A stretch of 64,000 bases of DNA from DZBG01 sp049241565 (GTDB lineage: Bacteria > Bdellovibrionota > Bacteriovoracia > Bacteriovoracales > Bacteriovoracaceae): contig JBMLQL010000064.1 of NCBI GenBank assembly GCA_049241565.1, positions 13,704 to 77,703 of the forward strand, read 5' to 3'. Of this stretch, positions 18,198 to 26,134 are shown in pieces; within the stretch, counting starts at the first letter, position 1, and every line of letters begins with the position of its first letter. Made by a program: the position numbers and the translations under genes. The notes beneath the pieces are model-generated. The model made no database searches. It was given only the letters and a program-made list of their open reading frames with translations, and had not been told where the DNA came from.

Positions 18198-18746
18198 ATG
18201 ACTACTTCTATTAAATCTCTTCCAGCCGAACTGGGCCTGCTTAAACTTCCTCTGAATGTGGAAACTGAGTTTGAGATGAATGAAGAAACTGAGGAGTGGG
18301 TAAAGAGCATTCTTCTTGAAATGAATGAGAACGCTTCTGACAAAACTCCTGCTGAAAATCTTGAGGAAACTTACCTTCATATCAGTGGGCGCATGACAAA
18401 GAAATTTACCTCTGAGAATGGGGAATATCTTCTGATGTCGGTGCGTATCCAAACTGAATATAATACAGAATGTGTTCGCACTCTTAAACCCATGTCAGAA
18501 TCAATGGATCTTGAGTTTAATGTCTGTTTTATTAACGAGACTTTAGCGACAAGTGAGCTTTTTGCTGAAATCGACGAAACTTATCTTGATGGCGCTGTGT
18601 ACGAAATTTATTTCTACAATAAAAAGACCGCTAATATCCAAGAGATGATTCACGAGCAAATTTACCTAAATTACAACCAGTATCCAATACTTGACGCAGA
18701 GAGCGACATTCCGGGAGCAGTGGCGGAAGAACCCACTAAACAATAA
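18198..18746 (+). CDS. YceD-like (DUF177) protein
   Basis: The start at ATG 18198 follows an AAAAAGGTG ribosome site; the frame extends upstream to 18141 but that part is poor. The 182-residue product has the DUF177 features: strand-rich N-terminus, a ISGRMTKKFTSENGEYLLMSVRIQTEYNTECVRTL block in which a Cys-Val-Arg segment takes the place of the usual CxRC region, and the late LDGAVYEIYFYN...QIYLNYNQYPI segment. YceD is needed for 23S rRNA processing in plants and bacteria and is nearly always upstream of rpmF, as here. Confidence 0.8.
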   Translation: MTTSIKSLPAELGLLKLPLNVETEFEMNEETEEWVKSILLEMNENASDKTPAENLEETYLHISGRMTKKFTSENGEYLLMSVRIQTEYNTECVRTLKPMSESMDLEFNVCFINETLATSELFAEIDETYLDGAVYEIYFYNKKTANIQEMIHEQIYLNYNQYPILDAESDIPGAVAEEPTKQ

Positions 18747-18758
18747 TCAAAATAATGC

Positions 18759-18786
18759 TTGGCAATTATAGGCCATGTGTTATAGA
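18759..18786 (+). promoter_or_regulatory. Sigma-70-like promoter upstream of rpmF
   Basis: TTGGCA at 18759-18764 and TATAGA at 18781-18786 are separated by 16 bases, one mismatch each from the vegetative consensus. It lies about 62 bases before the rpmF start and could give rpmF and the fab genes a supply independent of yceD. Prediction only. Confidence 0.5.
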
Positions 18787-18848
18787 TATTACTCTCATTT
18801 TTAATGAATACAGTATTTAACGATAGATAAGATAACGAGGAGTAGCTT

Positions 18849-19058
18849 GTGGCAGTACCTAAGAAAAGGGCCAGTGTTTCGAGAAAGGGTTTAAGAAGAG
18901 CCGGTCAACACCATAAATTATACAGAAAATTCCCAATGACTTGTTCAAACTGCGGCGATTACACAATGCCTCACCACGTTTGTCCTTCTTGCGGTCACTA
19001 TAAAGGCAAGCAAGTTATGGAAATTAAAGTTAAAGCTCCAGCAACTGCTGAAGCCTAA
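18849..19058 (+). CDS. rpmF: Ribosomal protein bL32
   Basis: The 69-residue protein starts MAVPKKRASVSRKGLRRAGQ, the invariant bL32 beginning, and has the C-x2-C ... C-x2-C zinc ribbon (CSNC and CPSC). It uses a GTG start preceded by a good GAGGAG ribosome site. It follows yceD by 102 bases. A strong terminator-like hairpin lies between it and fabH. Confidence 0.97.
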   Translation: MAVPKKRASVSRKGLRRAGQHHKLYRKFPMTCSNCGDYTMPHHVCPSCGHYKGKQVMEIKVKAPATAEA

Positions 19059-19092
19059 TCTTTTGACCAAGCAAAAAATTGCAAGTAAATAT

Positions 19093-19128
19093 AAAAAGCC
19101 TTCTCCACACGAGAAGGCTTTTTTTTTG
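19093..19128 (+). terminator. Intrinsic terminator after rpmF
   Basis: AAGCCTTCTC (19096-19105), a five-base loop CACAC, GAGAAGGCTT, then a run of nine T. This is a textbook terminator, although fabH starts only about 15 bases after it with its own AAGGA ribosome site and no room for a promoter in between. It therefore probably works as a partial terminator that lowers fab expression relative to rpmF. Confidence 0.85.
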
Positions 19129-19142
19129 ACCAAGGATCTGAA

Positions 19143-20144
19143 ATGAAAATGTTTCGCACCAAGATTCTAGGCACGGGTAGCTTTGTTCCAGATAAAATTC
19201 TGACGAATGATGATATAGCTAAACGTGTTGAGACGAACCACCAATGGATCGTTGAAAGAACAGGAATTCATACGAGAAGAATTTCCGACCCTTCTAAAGA
19301 TGAACTTCCAAGTGGAATGGCAGCTAAAGCGGCGATAAGGGCCCTTGAGATGGCCAACCTCACTCCAAATGATATCGATCTTATTCTCTTCTCCGTCACT
19401 ATCCCTGACATGTTTTTTCCTAACACCGCGTCTGTCCTTCAAGAAAAACTTGGGATGACAAACAACTGCGCGTGCTTGGATGTAAACGCCGCTTGTTCTG
19501 GCTGGATCTACGCCTACCCTATGGCCGATGCTCTTATCAAAACTGGTGTCTACAAACACATCATGATGGTGGGCTGTGAGATGACCAGTGGTTTTAATAA
19601 CTGGGATGATCGCAACACTTGTATTCTCTTTGGTGATGGATGTGGTGTGACGATAATGGGACGCTCTTCTGAAAATGAAGATGCACAAGTTTACAGTACT
19701 GTCCTCTCTTCTGATTCGACGAAAAAAGATCACCTTATTCTTCATGCTGGTGGAGCCGCTAAGCCGATCCGCGAAGAAGTTCTTAAAAATAATGAGCAGT
19801 GGGTTTCAATGAACGGCCAGGAAGTTTTCAAGGCCGCCGTCAAAACCATGGCCAGCCATTGTGAAAAACTTCTTCAAGAAACAGGAATCACTCTTGATCA
19901 GGTAAAATGGTTTATTCCTCACCAGGCCAATCTTCGTATTATTGAGGCCACGGCCAATCGTCTGAATTTCCCGATGGAAAAAGTTGCGATCAATGTGGAT
20001 AAATATGCCAATACTTCATCGGCCAGTATTCCTATCGCTCTTGATGATTTTGTCCGTGATGGAAAAATTCAGAGAGGAGATATTGTTCTGATGGCCGCTT
20101 TCGGTGCAGGACTCACCTCTGGTGCAGTATTAATTAAGTATTAA
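19143..20144 (+). CDS. fabH: 3-oxoacyl-ACP synthase III
   Basis: The 333-residue enzyme has the complete FabH triad: Cys118 in DVNAACSGW, His260 in PHQAN and Asn290 in YANTSSASIP, plus the WIVERTGIHTRR cofactor-binding segment. It condenses acetyl-CoA (or another starter) with malonyl-ACP to begin fatty-acid synthesis. It opens the fabH-fabD-fabG-acpP-fabF run. In most bacteria plsX sits directly before it; here rpmF does. Confidence 0.96.
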   Translation: MKMFRTKILGTGSFVPDKILTNDDIAKRVETNHQWIVERTGIHTRRISDPSKDELPSGMAAKAAIRALEMANLTPNDIDLILFSVTIPDMFFPNTASVLQEKLGMTNNCACLDVNAACSGWIYAYPMADALIKTGVYKHIMMVGCEMTSGFNNWDDRNTCILFGDGCGVTIMGRSSENEDAQVYSTVLSSDSTKKDHLILHAGGAAKPIREEVLKNNEQWVSMNGQEVFKAAVKTMASHCEKLLQETGITLDQVKWFIPHQANLRIIEATANRLNFPMEKVAINVDKYANTSSASIPIALDDFVRDGKIQRGDIVLMAAFGAGLTSGAVLIKY

Positions 20145-20156
20145 AAGGATATTGAT

Positions 20157-21104
20157 ATGAAGGTCACTCTTCTCTTCCCAGGGCAAGGAGCTCAGTACGT
20201 GGGCATGGGAAACAATCTTAAAGATGCTCCTGTGTATTCTTATTTTAAAAAAGCTGATGAGATTTTAAATTATTCAATTTCAGTAATGTGTGCTGAAGGG
20301 CCTGAAGATAAACTCAAGCTCACAGAAAATACTCAACCGGCCATCGTCACTCATTCTGTGGCCCTTTTTGAAAAACTAAAACCAATTCTTGCGGCCAAAA
20401 ATATTGAGATCGCTCAAGTTCTTGGCCACTCTGTGGGCGAGTATGCGGCTCTTGTTGCTGCTGGGGTGATGAAATTTGAAGACGCCGTGAAAGCGGTTCA
20501 CCTTCGTGGAAAATATATGCAAGAAGCAGTTCCTGTCGGACAAGGAAAGATGATTGCAATTTTAAAACTTGATGGAGATATTGTGAAAGAAGCTTGTCGA
20601 AAAGCTTCAACGGCAGACTCTCAAGTGATGCCTGCTAATTTTAATGATCCCAAACAAATTGTTATTTCAGGTCATGCTGAAGCTTGTGATCAAGCGGTGA
20701 AATGGTTAGAAGAAAATGTTAAAGAAAGGTTTGGAGCTATTCCTCTTCAGGTTTCTGCTCCTTTCCATTCAGCTTTGATGAAACCTGCGGCTGAAAAGAT
20801 GACTCAAGTTCTATCTGATATTCAGCTTACTCCTAATAAACTTCCTTACATCGCCAATATTGATGCTAAAAAATATGAAGCAGGAACTGAAGCGGATAAA
20901 ATTCGCAAAAATCTTATCGATCAAGTTTGTGGTTCAGTTCTTTGGACTCAGTCGATTCAAGAAATCGGCGCGACTTCGAAGTTTATTGAAGTCGGCCCAG
21001 GAAAAGTCTTGGCCGGACTTGTAAAACGTATTATCCCAGATGCCCAAGTTCTGTCTTTAGATACCCCAGAATCATTTGAAAAATTAGAGGAGTTCCTCGC
21101 ATGA
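20157..21104 (+). CDS. fabD: Malonyl-CoA:ACP transacylase
   Basis: The 315-residue protein starts with the LLFPGQGAQYVGMG motif, has the nucleophile elbow GHSVGEYAAL with Ser92, the catalytic His204 in APFHSALM, and Arg117 in HLRGKYMQ for carboxylate binding. It loads malonyl groups on ACP. It lies 12 bases after fabH and overlaps fabG by four (ATGA). Confidence 0.96.
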   Translation: MKVTLLFPGQGAQYVGMGNNLKDAPVYSYFKKADEILNYSISVMCAEGPEDKLKLTENTQPAIVTHSVALFEKLKPILAAKNIEIAQVLGHSVGEYAALVAAGVMKFEDAVKAVHLRGKYMQEAVPVGQGKMIAILKLDGDIVKEACRKASTADSQVMPANFNDPKQIVISGHAEACDQAVKWLEENVKERFGAIPLQVSAPFHSALMKPAAEKMTQVLSDIQLTPNKLPYIANIDAKKYEAGTEADKIRKNLIDQVCGSVLWTQSIQEIGATSKFIEVGPGKVLAGLVKRIIPDAQVLSLDTPESFEKLEEFLA

Positions 21105-21859
21105 AAGCCATCTTTTCAGACTTAGAAAATAAAATCGTTCTCGTCACTGGTGCTACCCGTGGGATTGGTAAGACCATCGCTCTTACTCTTGCGGCCCAAA
21201 AAGCTCACGTCGTTTTTAATCACCGTAATAATCCTGAATCAGCTCAAGCTCTAGCTGGAGAAATTGAGAAGGCTGGTGGGAAGGCCACAGCTCTTAATTT
21301 TGATATTACTGATACTGCTCAAGTGCAAAAGGAGCTGGATGAGTTTATGAAAACTCATGGCCCTATTACAGGTCTCGTGAACAACGCAGGAAAATCAAAA
21401 GATCAGCTTTTGTTACGAGTAAAAGAAACAGACATCGAAGACATCATTAATACAAATCTTAAGGCCACGATGGTTTTAACAAATCATTTAGTGAAAACCT
21501 TTATGCGTGCAGAAAATGTTTCTATTGTGAATATGAGCTCGATTGTTGGCCTTATGGGAAATGTGGCCCAGTCTAATTATGCTGCTTCAAAAGCAGGGCT
21601 GATTGGCTATACAAAAGCTGTGGCCAAAGAACTGGCCAGTCGCAATGTTCGTGCCAACGCTATCTGCCCAGGTTTTATTGCCACAGATATGACGGATGCC
21701 CTGACTGACAAAGCAAAAGAAGAATACTTTAATAACATACCGCTCAAAAGGTTTGGGACTACTGAGGAAGTAGCTAATTTAACATGCTTTCTCTTAAGCC
21801 AGGCCTCTGGATATATTACAGGGGAAGTCATTAAGATTGACGGCGGATTGTATATTTAA
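21101..21859 (+). CDS. fabG: 3-oxoacyl-ACP reductase
   Basis: The 252-residue SDR has TGATRGIG (16-23), NNAG (94-97), Ser147, Tyr160 and Lys164, and ends GYITGEVIKIDGGLYI, the FabG tail. Its position between fabD and acpP makes the fatty-acid role secure. It reduces 3-oxoacyl-ACP with NADPH. The start overlaps fabD by four bases. Confidence 0.95.
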   Translation: MKAIFSDLENKIVLVTGATRGIGKTIALTLAAQKAHVVFNHRNNPESAQALAGEIEKAGGKATALNFDITDTAQVQKELDEFMKTHGPITGLVNNAGKSKDQLLLRVKETDIEDIINTNLKATMVLTNHLVKTFMRAENVSIVNMSSIVGLMGNVAQSNYAASKAGLIGYTKAVAKELASRNVRANAICPGFIATDMTDALTDKAKEEYFNNIPLKRFGTTEEVANLTCFLLSQASGYITGEVIKIDGGLYI

Positions 21860-21895
21860 TAAAACTGTCTATCTCGAATTTTGGAGGATACTTTA

Positions 21896-22129
21896 ATGGA
21901 ATTACAAGAAAAAGTGATTAAGCTCGTTTCTGAAGCGACAAAAATGGATGCTGGTAATATCAGCTTAGGCACTAGTTTTATCGATGACCTCAATCTAGAT
22001 TCTCTAGATATGGTTGAACTTATGATGAAGATGGAAGATGAGTTCGGCGTAGAGATTCCAGAAGATGAGACTGAGAATCTTAAGTCAATCGGTGATGTTG
22101 TTAACTACCTTAAAACAAAACAACAATAA
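21896..22129 (+). CDS. acpP: Acyl carrier protein
   Basis: The ATG at 21896 follows TGGAGG at optimal distance and gives a 77-residue acidic protein starting MELQEKVIKLV; an upstream in-frame TTG at 21881 overlaps that ribosome site and is unlikely to be used. The phosphopantetheine serine is Ser36 in DLNLDSLDMVELMMKMEDEFG, the family signature. It carries the growing acyl chain. A strong hairpin follows before fabF. Confidence 0.97.
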   Translation: MELQEKVIKLVSEATKMDAGNISLGTSFIDDLNLDSLDMVELMMKMEDEFGVEIPEDETENLKSIGDVVNYLKTKQQ

Positions 22130-22152
22130 TTAAAAAATTTGATCTATTATGC

Positions 22153-22186
22153 GAAAGCCTCCTTTATTGGAGGCTTTCCAGTTTTT
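22153..22186 (+). terminator. Hairpin with T-run between acpP and fabF
   Basis: GAAAGCCTCC (22153-22162), loop TTTATT, GGAGGCTTTC (22169-22178), then CA and GTTTTT. It is a 10-bp perfect stem with a short T-run and lies 11 bases before the fabF ATG. It probably terminates part of the transcripts, keeping acpP mRNA in excess over fabF, as ACP is needed in large amounts. Confidence 0.7.
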
Positions 22187-22196
22187 AGAGGCCATT

Positions 22197-23444
22197 ATGA
22201 AAATTAATCGTGTTGCCATTACAGGTATTGGAACTCTCTGCGGACTTGGAAATAATACAGAAGAAGTATGGAAAAATGCTCTTGCTGGAAAATCTGGGAT
22301 CTCTACGATTGAGCGCCAAAATACAGAAAACTGGCCAGTGACATTCGCTGGTGAAGTTAAAAACTTTAGTCTTAATCCCGCTCTGATGGAACTTAAAGAT
22401 CAAGATCGTTTTGATCTTTTTAATCAATATGCTCTTCACGCTGGTTCAGAGGCCATCAATCAAGCTGGTCTCACTGAAGCTGGCTATGACGCCGGAAAAA
22501 TCGGTGTGATCTTTGGAACTGGTCTGGGTGGTTTCCCTCATATCGAAAAAAATCATCAAATCTTTTTAGAGAAAGGGGCCCGCAGAGTTTCTCCTTTTTT
22601 TATTCCTTCTGTGATTCCGAATATGGGGCCTGGTCTTCTTTCGATTCACTACGGTTTTAAAGGGATTAATTTCTCTATTGCTTCTGCTTGTGCCTCTTCA
22701 GCTCATGCTATTGGTGTAGCTGCGACTGAAATCATGCTTGGAAGACAAGATGCTGTGATCACCGGTGGAACTGAAGCCGTGATCACGGGGTATACCATTG
22801 CTGGGTTTGCTTCCATGAAAGCTCTTTCAAAAAGAAATGAAGAGCCTACTCGTGCCTCTCGTCCTTTTGATACTGGACGTGATGGCTTTGTGATGGGTGA
22901 AGGCGCCGGAATCATCGTTCTCGAAAACTTAGAAAAAGCTAAGGCCCGTGGAGCGAAAATTATTGCTGAGGTTATTGGTTTCGGCGCCAGTGCAGATGCT
23001 CACCATATCACTGCTCCTCACCCAGAAGGACTAGGTGCTTTGATTTGTATGAACCAAGCGCTAGAGCTTTCAGGTATTCCAAAAGAAGAAATTGGTTACG
23101 TGAATGCTCACGGAACTTCAACTCCTCAAGGTGATATTGCTGAGACTGAAGCAATCAAAAAAGTTTTTGGTTCTCACGCTCACAAACTTCATGTCAGCTC
23201 AACAAAATCAATGACAGGACATCTTCTTGGAGCTGCTGGTGGACTGGAATCTATCTTCTGTATCAAGGCCCTTGAGACAGGAATCCTTCCTCCGACTATC
23301 AATCTTGAAAATCAAGATCCTCAGTGTGATCTGGACTATGTGGCCAATAAGCCCCTTAAAAAAGATATCATGTTTGCACTAAATAATTCCTTTGGTTTTG
23401 GTGGAACAAACTCGTCGACCATCTTCAAAAAATACGTTTCTTAA
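22197..23444 (+). CDS. fabF: 3-oxoacyl-ACP synthase II
   Basis: I chose the ATG at 22197, after an AGAGG site, because the family starts with the strand KINRVAITGIGTLCGLGNN; the upstream part of the frame encodes the hairpin. The 415-residue enzyme has Cys165 in SACASSAHAIG, the histidines in NAHGTSTPQGD and TGHLLGAAGG, and the NNSFGFGGTN tail. It elongates acyl-ACP with malonyl-ACP. It ends the fab run and is followed by a terminator. Confidence 0.95.
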   Translation: MKINRVAITGIGTLCGLGNNTEEVWKNALAGKSGISTIERQNTENWPVTFAGEVKNFSLNPALMELKDQDRFDLFNQYALHAGSEAINQAGLTEAGYDAGKIGVIFGTGLGGFPHIEKNHQIFLEKGARRVSPFFIPSVIPNMGPGLLSIHYGFKGINFSIASACASSAHAIGVAATEIMLGRQDAVITGGTEAVITGYTIAGFASMKALSKRNEEPTRASRPFDTGRDGFVMGEGAGIIVLENLEKAKARGAKIIAEVIGFGASADAHHITAPHPEGLGALICMNQALELSGIPKEEIGYVNAHGTSTPQGDIAETEAIKKVFGSHAHKLHVSSTKSMTGHLLGAAGGLESIFCIKALETGILPPTINLENQDPQCDLDYVANKPLKKDIMFALNNSFGFGGTNSSTIFKKYVS

Positions 23445-23445
23445 T

Positions 23446-23478
23446 TAATCAGAGGACCTAGCGTCCTCTGATTATTAA
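23446..23478 (+). terminator. Terminator after fabF
   Basis: A perfect 12-bp stem, TAATCAGAGGAC (23446-23457) and GTCCTCTGATTA (23463-23474), with a five-base loop and TTAATTT after it, begins two bases past the fabF stop. It separates the fab genes from glyA. Confidence 0.75.
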
Positions 23479-23530
23479 TTTATGACGCCGCTCTCTCTAT
23501 CGACTTTTTCCCAAGAAAGTGATGAAATAG

Positions 23531-23550
23531 AAGCTCCAAGGAGCTTTTTC
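23531..23550 (+). promoter_or_regulatory. Small hairpin covering the glyA ribosome site
   Basis: AAGCTC (23531-23536), loop CAAG, GAGCTT (23541-23546), then TTTTC and the glyA ATG at 23552. The AAGGAG ribosome site lies in the loop and right arm. The stem is short, so the effect may be modest; it could modulate translation or, with its T-run, act as a weak terminator. Confidence 0.35.
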
Positions 23551-23551
23551 T

Positions 23552-24793
23552 ATGTCAAAAAATCTCAGTACAGTTGATCCAGAAATTTTTAAAAATATTC
23601 AGAACGAACAAATGCGCCAAGAGCACGGTCTTGAACTTATTGCTTCGGAGAACTATTGCTCAAAAGCAGTCATGGAAGCTCAGGGCTCGTGCCTGACTAA
23701 TAAGTACGCTGAAGGCTACCCGAAGAAACGTTATTATAACGGTTGTGAATTTATTGATGAAATTGAAACGCTGGCGATTGAAAGATTAAAAAAAATCTTT
23801 GGAGTAAGTTACGCCAATGTTCAGCCTCACTCAGGCTCATCGGCCAATATGGGTGTCTATATGGCCCTCATGAATCCAGGAGATGCTTTTTTAGGAATGG
23901 ACCTCTCTCAAGGCGGACACCTTACTCATGGCTCACCAGTGAACTTCTCAGGAAAACTTTATAAGGCCCTTCACTACGGCCTTGACCCTAAAACAGAAAT
24001 GATTGACTACAATTCCATTGCAGATATCGCCAAAAAAGAAAAACCAAAAATGATTATTGCCGGAGCTTCGGCATACTCGCGAATTATTCACTTTGATAAA
24101 ATAGCTGAGATCGCAAAATCAATTGATGCCATTTTCATGGTGGATATGGCCCATATCGCAGGCCTTGTGGCCGCTGGGCTTCATCCCTCGCCTATGAGTG
24201 TGGCCGATGTTGTCACATCAACCACTCATAAAACTCTCCGCGGACCTCGTGGTGGAGTGATTCTTACTAATAGTGAAGAGCTCGGGAAAAAATTTAACTC
24301 TCTTATTTTCCCTGGAATTCAAGGTGGACCACTCGAGCACGTCATTGCGGCCAAGGCAGTTTCATTCCATGAGGCCCTTCAGCCAGAGTTTAAAACATAT
24401 CAACAACAAGTTATTACTAATGCCAAAAAGATGGCCGAAGTATTAATGAACAACGGCATTGAGCTTGTCTCAGGGGGAACAGATAATCATCTTGTTCTCG
24501 TTAAAACTGATTCGGTTAATATGTCTGGGAAAGAAGCTTCAGAGATTTTAGAAAAAGTAGGCATTACTTGTAATAAGAATATGGTGCCTAATGATAAGAG
24601 ATCACCTTTTGTCACTTCTGGAATTCGACTTGGAACACCAGCGGTCACAACTCGAGGCTTTAAAGAAGCTGAGATCACAATGATGAGTGAGCTTATCGTG
24701 AAGACGCTTAAAAATCCGGCAAACGAGAAAACTCTTCAAGAAGTTGCGGCTTCAGTTAAAGAGCTTTGCCAAAAATTTCCAGTTTACGGATAA
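23552..24793 (+). CDS. glyA: Serine hydroxymethyltransferase
   Basis: The 413-residue PLP enzyme has QRQEHGLELIASEN-type N-terminal sequence (MRQEHGLELIASEN), the PHSGSSANMGVYMAL cofactor segment, and the Lys in TSTTHKTLRGPRGG. It interconverts serine and glycine and feeds one-carbon units to folate. Many deltaproteobacteria place glyA between fabF and nrdR, and the same order is seen here except that a small lipoprotein gene intervenes. Confidence 0.96.
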   Translation: MSKNLSTVDPEIFKNIQNEQMRQEHGLELIASENYCSKAVMEAQGSCLTNKYAEGYPKKRYYNGCEFIDEIETLAIERLKKIFGVSYANVQPHSGSSANMGVYMALMNPGDAFLGMDLSQGGHLTHGSPVNFSGKLYKALHYGLDPKTEMIDYNSIADIAKKEKPKMIIAGASAYSRIIHFDKIAEIAKSIDAIFMVDMAHIAGLVAAGLHPSPMSVADVVTSTTHKTLRGPRGGVILTNSEELGKKFNSLIFPGIQGGPLEHVIAAKAVSFHEALQPEFKTYQQQVITNAKKMAEVLMNNGIELVSGGTDNHLVLVKTDSVNMSGKEASEILEKVGITCNKNMVPNDKRSPFVTSGIRLGTPAVTTRGFKEAEITMMSELIVKTLKNPANEKTLQEVAASVKELCQKFPVYG

Positions 24794-24804
24794 AGGGCCT
24801 AAAA

Positions 24805-25053
24805 ATGAAATCACTATTACTGATTTTGGTTTTTTTAGCGGCCTGTACTTCTCCTAAAAAGCCAGTGGACTCTCCGACCGAGTCTGATGCTCGTCCAGTG
24901 AGTCCCTACACCGTGAAGCCTTGCTACTGCATGAAAATCTATCGCCCTGTCTGTGGTGAAGATCAGCGCACTTATGGAAATTCTTGTGAGGCTGAATGTA
25001 ATGGGAGTAAAACTTGGAAAGATGGCCCATGTACCCAGTCAAAAGTCCAATAA
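24805..25053 (+). CDS. Lipoprotein with Kazal-type inhibitor domain
   Basis: From the ATG at 24805 (11 bases after glyA) the product is 82 residues: signal peptide with lipobox LAAC, a short Ser/Pro linker, then a Kazal-like domain with CYCMKIYRPVCGEDQRTYGNSCEAEC...GPC. The PVCG-x-D-x-x-TYGN-x-C core is the Kazal serine-protease-inhibitor signature. It is probably anchored to a membrane and could protect the envelope from proteases of the cell or its surroundings. The frame extends 13 codons further upstream into glyA, which I do not accept because it would bury the signal peptide. Confidence 0.82.
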   Translation: MKSLLLILVFLAACTSPKKPVDSPTESDARPVSPYTVKPCYCMKIYRPVCGEDQRTYGNSCEAECNGSKTWKDGPCTQSKVQ

Positions 25054-25065
25054 GCCCTTGAAATG

Positions 25066-25087
25066 AGAAGGCTATGTAAGGCCTTCT
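25066..25087 (+). terminator. Possible weak terminator after the Kazal lipoprotein gene
   Basis: AGAAGGC (25066-25072), an eight-base loop and GCCTTCT (25081-25087) form a seven-pair stem followed by AAATAC, with no real T-run. It may end the glyA transcript inefficiently. Confidence 0.3.
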
Positions 25088-25145
25088 AAATACAATACTT
25101 TATCTTTCATAATAGTCCCTAAAGTGTTATAAAAACCCGAAAACT

Positions 25146-25157
25146 ACTATATATAGT
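25146..25157 (+). promoter_or_regulatory. Putative NrdR box upstream of nrdR
   Basis: ACTATATATAGT is a perfect 12-base palindrome centred 20 bases before the nrdR ATG. Its core CTATATATAG fits the published NrdR-box core CWATATATWG exactly. It suggests that NrdR controls its own gene. NrdR boxes usually come in pairs; I see no convincing second box. The site is also A/T-rich and could simply contain a -10 element. Confidence 0.5.
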
Positions 25158-25170
25158 TTAGGATCGCATT

Positions 25171-25680
25171 ATGAAATGTCCTTATTGTAACGCTCCCGAT
25201 ACCAAGGTTCTCGACTCTCGAAACTCTGAGGATGGAGCTGTTATCAGACGCCGTCGTAAATGTGAGAGCGAGGCCTGCCAAAAACGATTCACGACTTTTG
25301 AGAAAATCGAACTTGATATGCCCATGGTTATTAAGCTTGATGGCCGTCGCGAAACTTATCAGCGTGAAAAAATTAAATACGGTTTAGAGAAGGCCTGTCA
25401 AAAGCTCAAAATTTCGACAAACCAAATCGACCGTGTGATTGAAAATATCGAAAAGAAAATTCTTGAAGCCTCAGATAAAGAAGTAAGTTCAAAAGTTATT
25501 GGAAATCTTGTGATGATGCATCTTCGTCACCTTGATCCCGTGGCGTATATTCGTTTTGCTTCTGTTTACCGAAAATTTCAAGATGTAGATGAATTCGTGA
25601 ATGATCTCAAGCACGATGAAGTTACTCAGTTCAAATTAACCCAAGCGACAGGCCCAAAGGATCAAGCTCGTGAGCACTAA
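25171..25680 (+). CDS. nrdR: Transcriptional repressor NrdR
   Basis: The 169-residue protein has an N-terminal zinc ribbon (C3, C6, C31, C36), the basic block RRRRK, FTTFEKIE, and an ATP-cone domain (about 48-138, VIKLDGRRETYQREKIKYGLEKAC). NrdR represses ribonucleotide reductase genes in response to ATP/dATP. The second zinc knuckle is C-x4-C (CESEAC), two residues longer than the usual C-x2-C. The nusB start lies inside its 3' end. Confidence 0.95.
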   Translation: MKCPYCNAPDTKVLDSRNSEDGAVIRRRRKCESEACQKRFTTFEKIELDMPMVIKLDGRRETYQREKIKYGLEKACQKLKISTNQIDRVIENIEKKILEASDKEVSSKVIGNLVMMHLRHLDPVAYIRFASVYRKFQDVDEFVNDLKHDEVTQFKLTQATGPKDQAREH

Positions 25681-26134
25681 GAGAGAATCGCGCGAATTTT
25701 TACTTCAATTTCTTTATCATTTTCAACTTCCCGCTTTTCAGGAAGATAAAAAAACATTTTCGAGTGAAGTTGATTCAGTAGAGGTGTTTGAACGTATGCA
25801 AGAGTTTAAACAAACCCTTGATATTGACCTGACAACTGAACAACAAGCTTACGTGGCCACGATTGTGAAAGGAATTTTCAAGAACTATGCTCATCTTGAA
25901 GAAACCCTAGTCAAATATCTTAAAAACTGGAAGCTTTCTCGCCTTTCAAAAATTGAACATACTATTCTTATCATGAGTATCTATGAGCTCGTTTACCATC
26001 CTGAAGTTTCGGGAAAACTAGTTATTAATGAGGCCATTGAACTCGGAAAAAAATACTCTTCAAAAGACTCATCAGGATTCATTAATGGAATTCTTGATAG
26101 CGTTTTCAAGCAAGAAGAAAAACACTCAGTATGA
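25670..26134 (+). CDS. nusB: Transcription antitermination factor NusB
   Basis: The 154-residue all-helical protein starts with the NusB block RESREFLLQFLYHFQ and has ILIMSIYELVYHPEVSGKLVINEAIELGKKYSSKDSSGFINGILDSV, the family signature. NusB with NusE binds boxA in rRNA leader RNA. It uses a GTG start overlapping nrdR by 11 bases; the family N-terminus supports this start. It overlaps the following unknown gene by four bases. Confidence 0.93.
   Translation: MSTKRESREFLLQFLYHFQLPAFQEDKKTFSSEVDSVEVFERMQEFKQTLDIDLTTEQQAYVATIVKGIFKNYAHLEETLVKYLKNWKLSRLSKIEHTILIMSIYELVYHPEVSGKLVINEAIELGKKYSSKDSSGFINGILDSVFKQEEKHSV

Noticed and set aside
19167..19745. 192-residue open frame on - inside fabH
   Set aside because: It lies fully within fabH, has no family motif and no ribosome site; it is an antisense shadow of codon bias.
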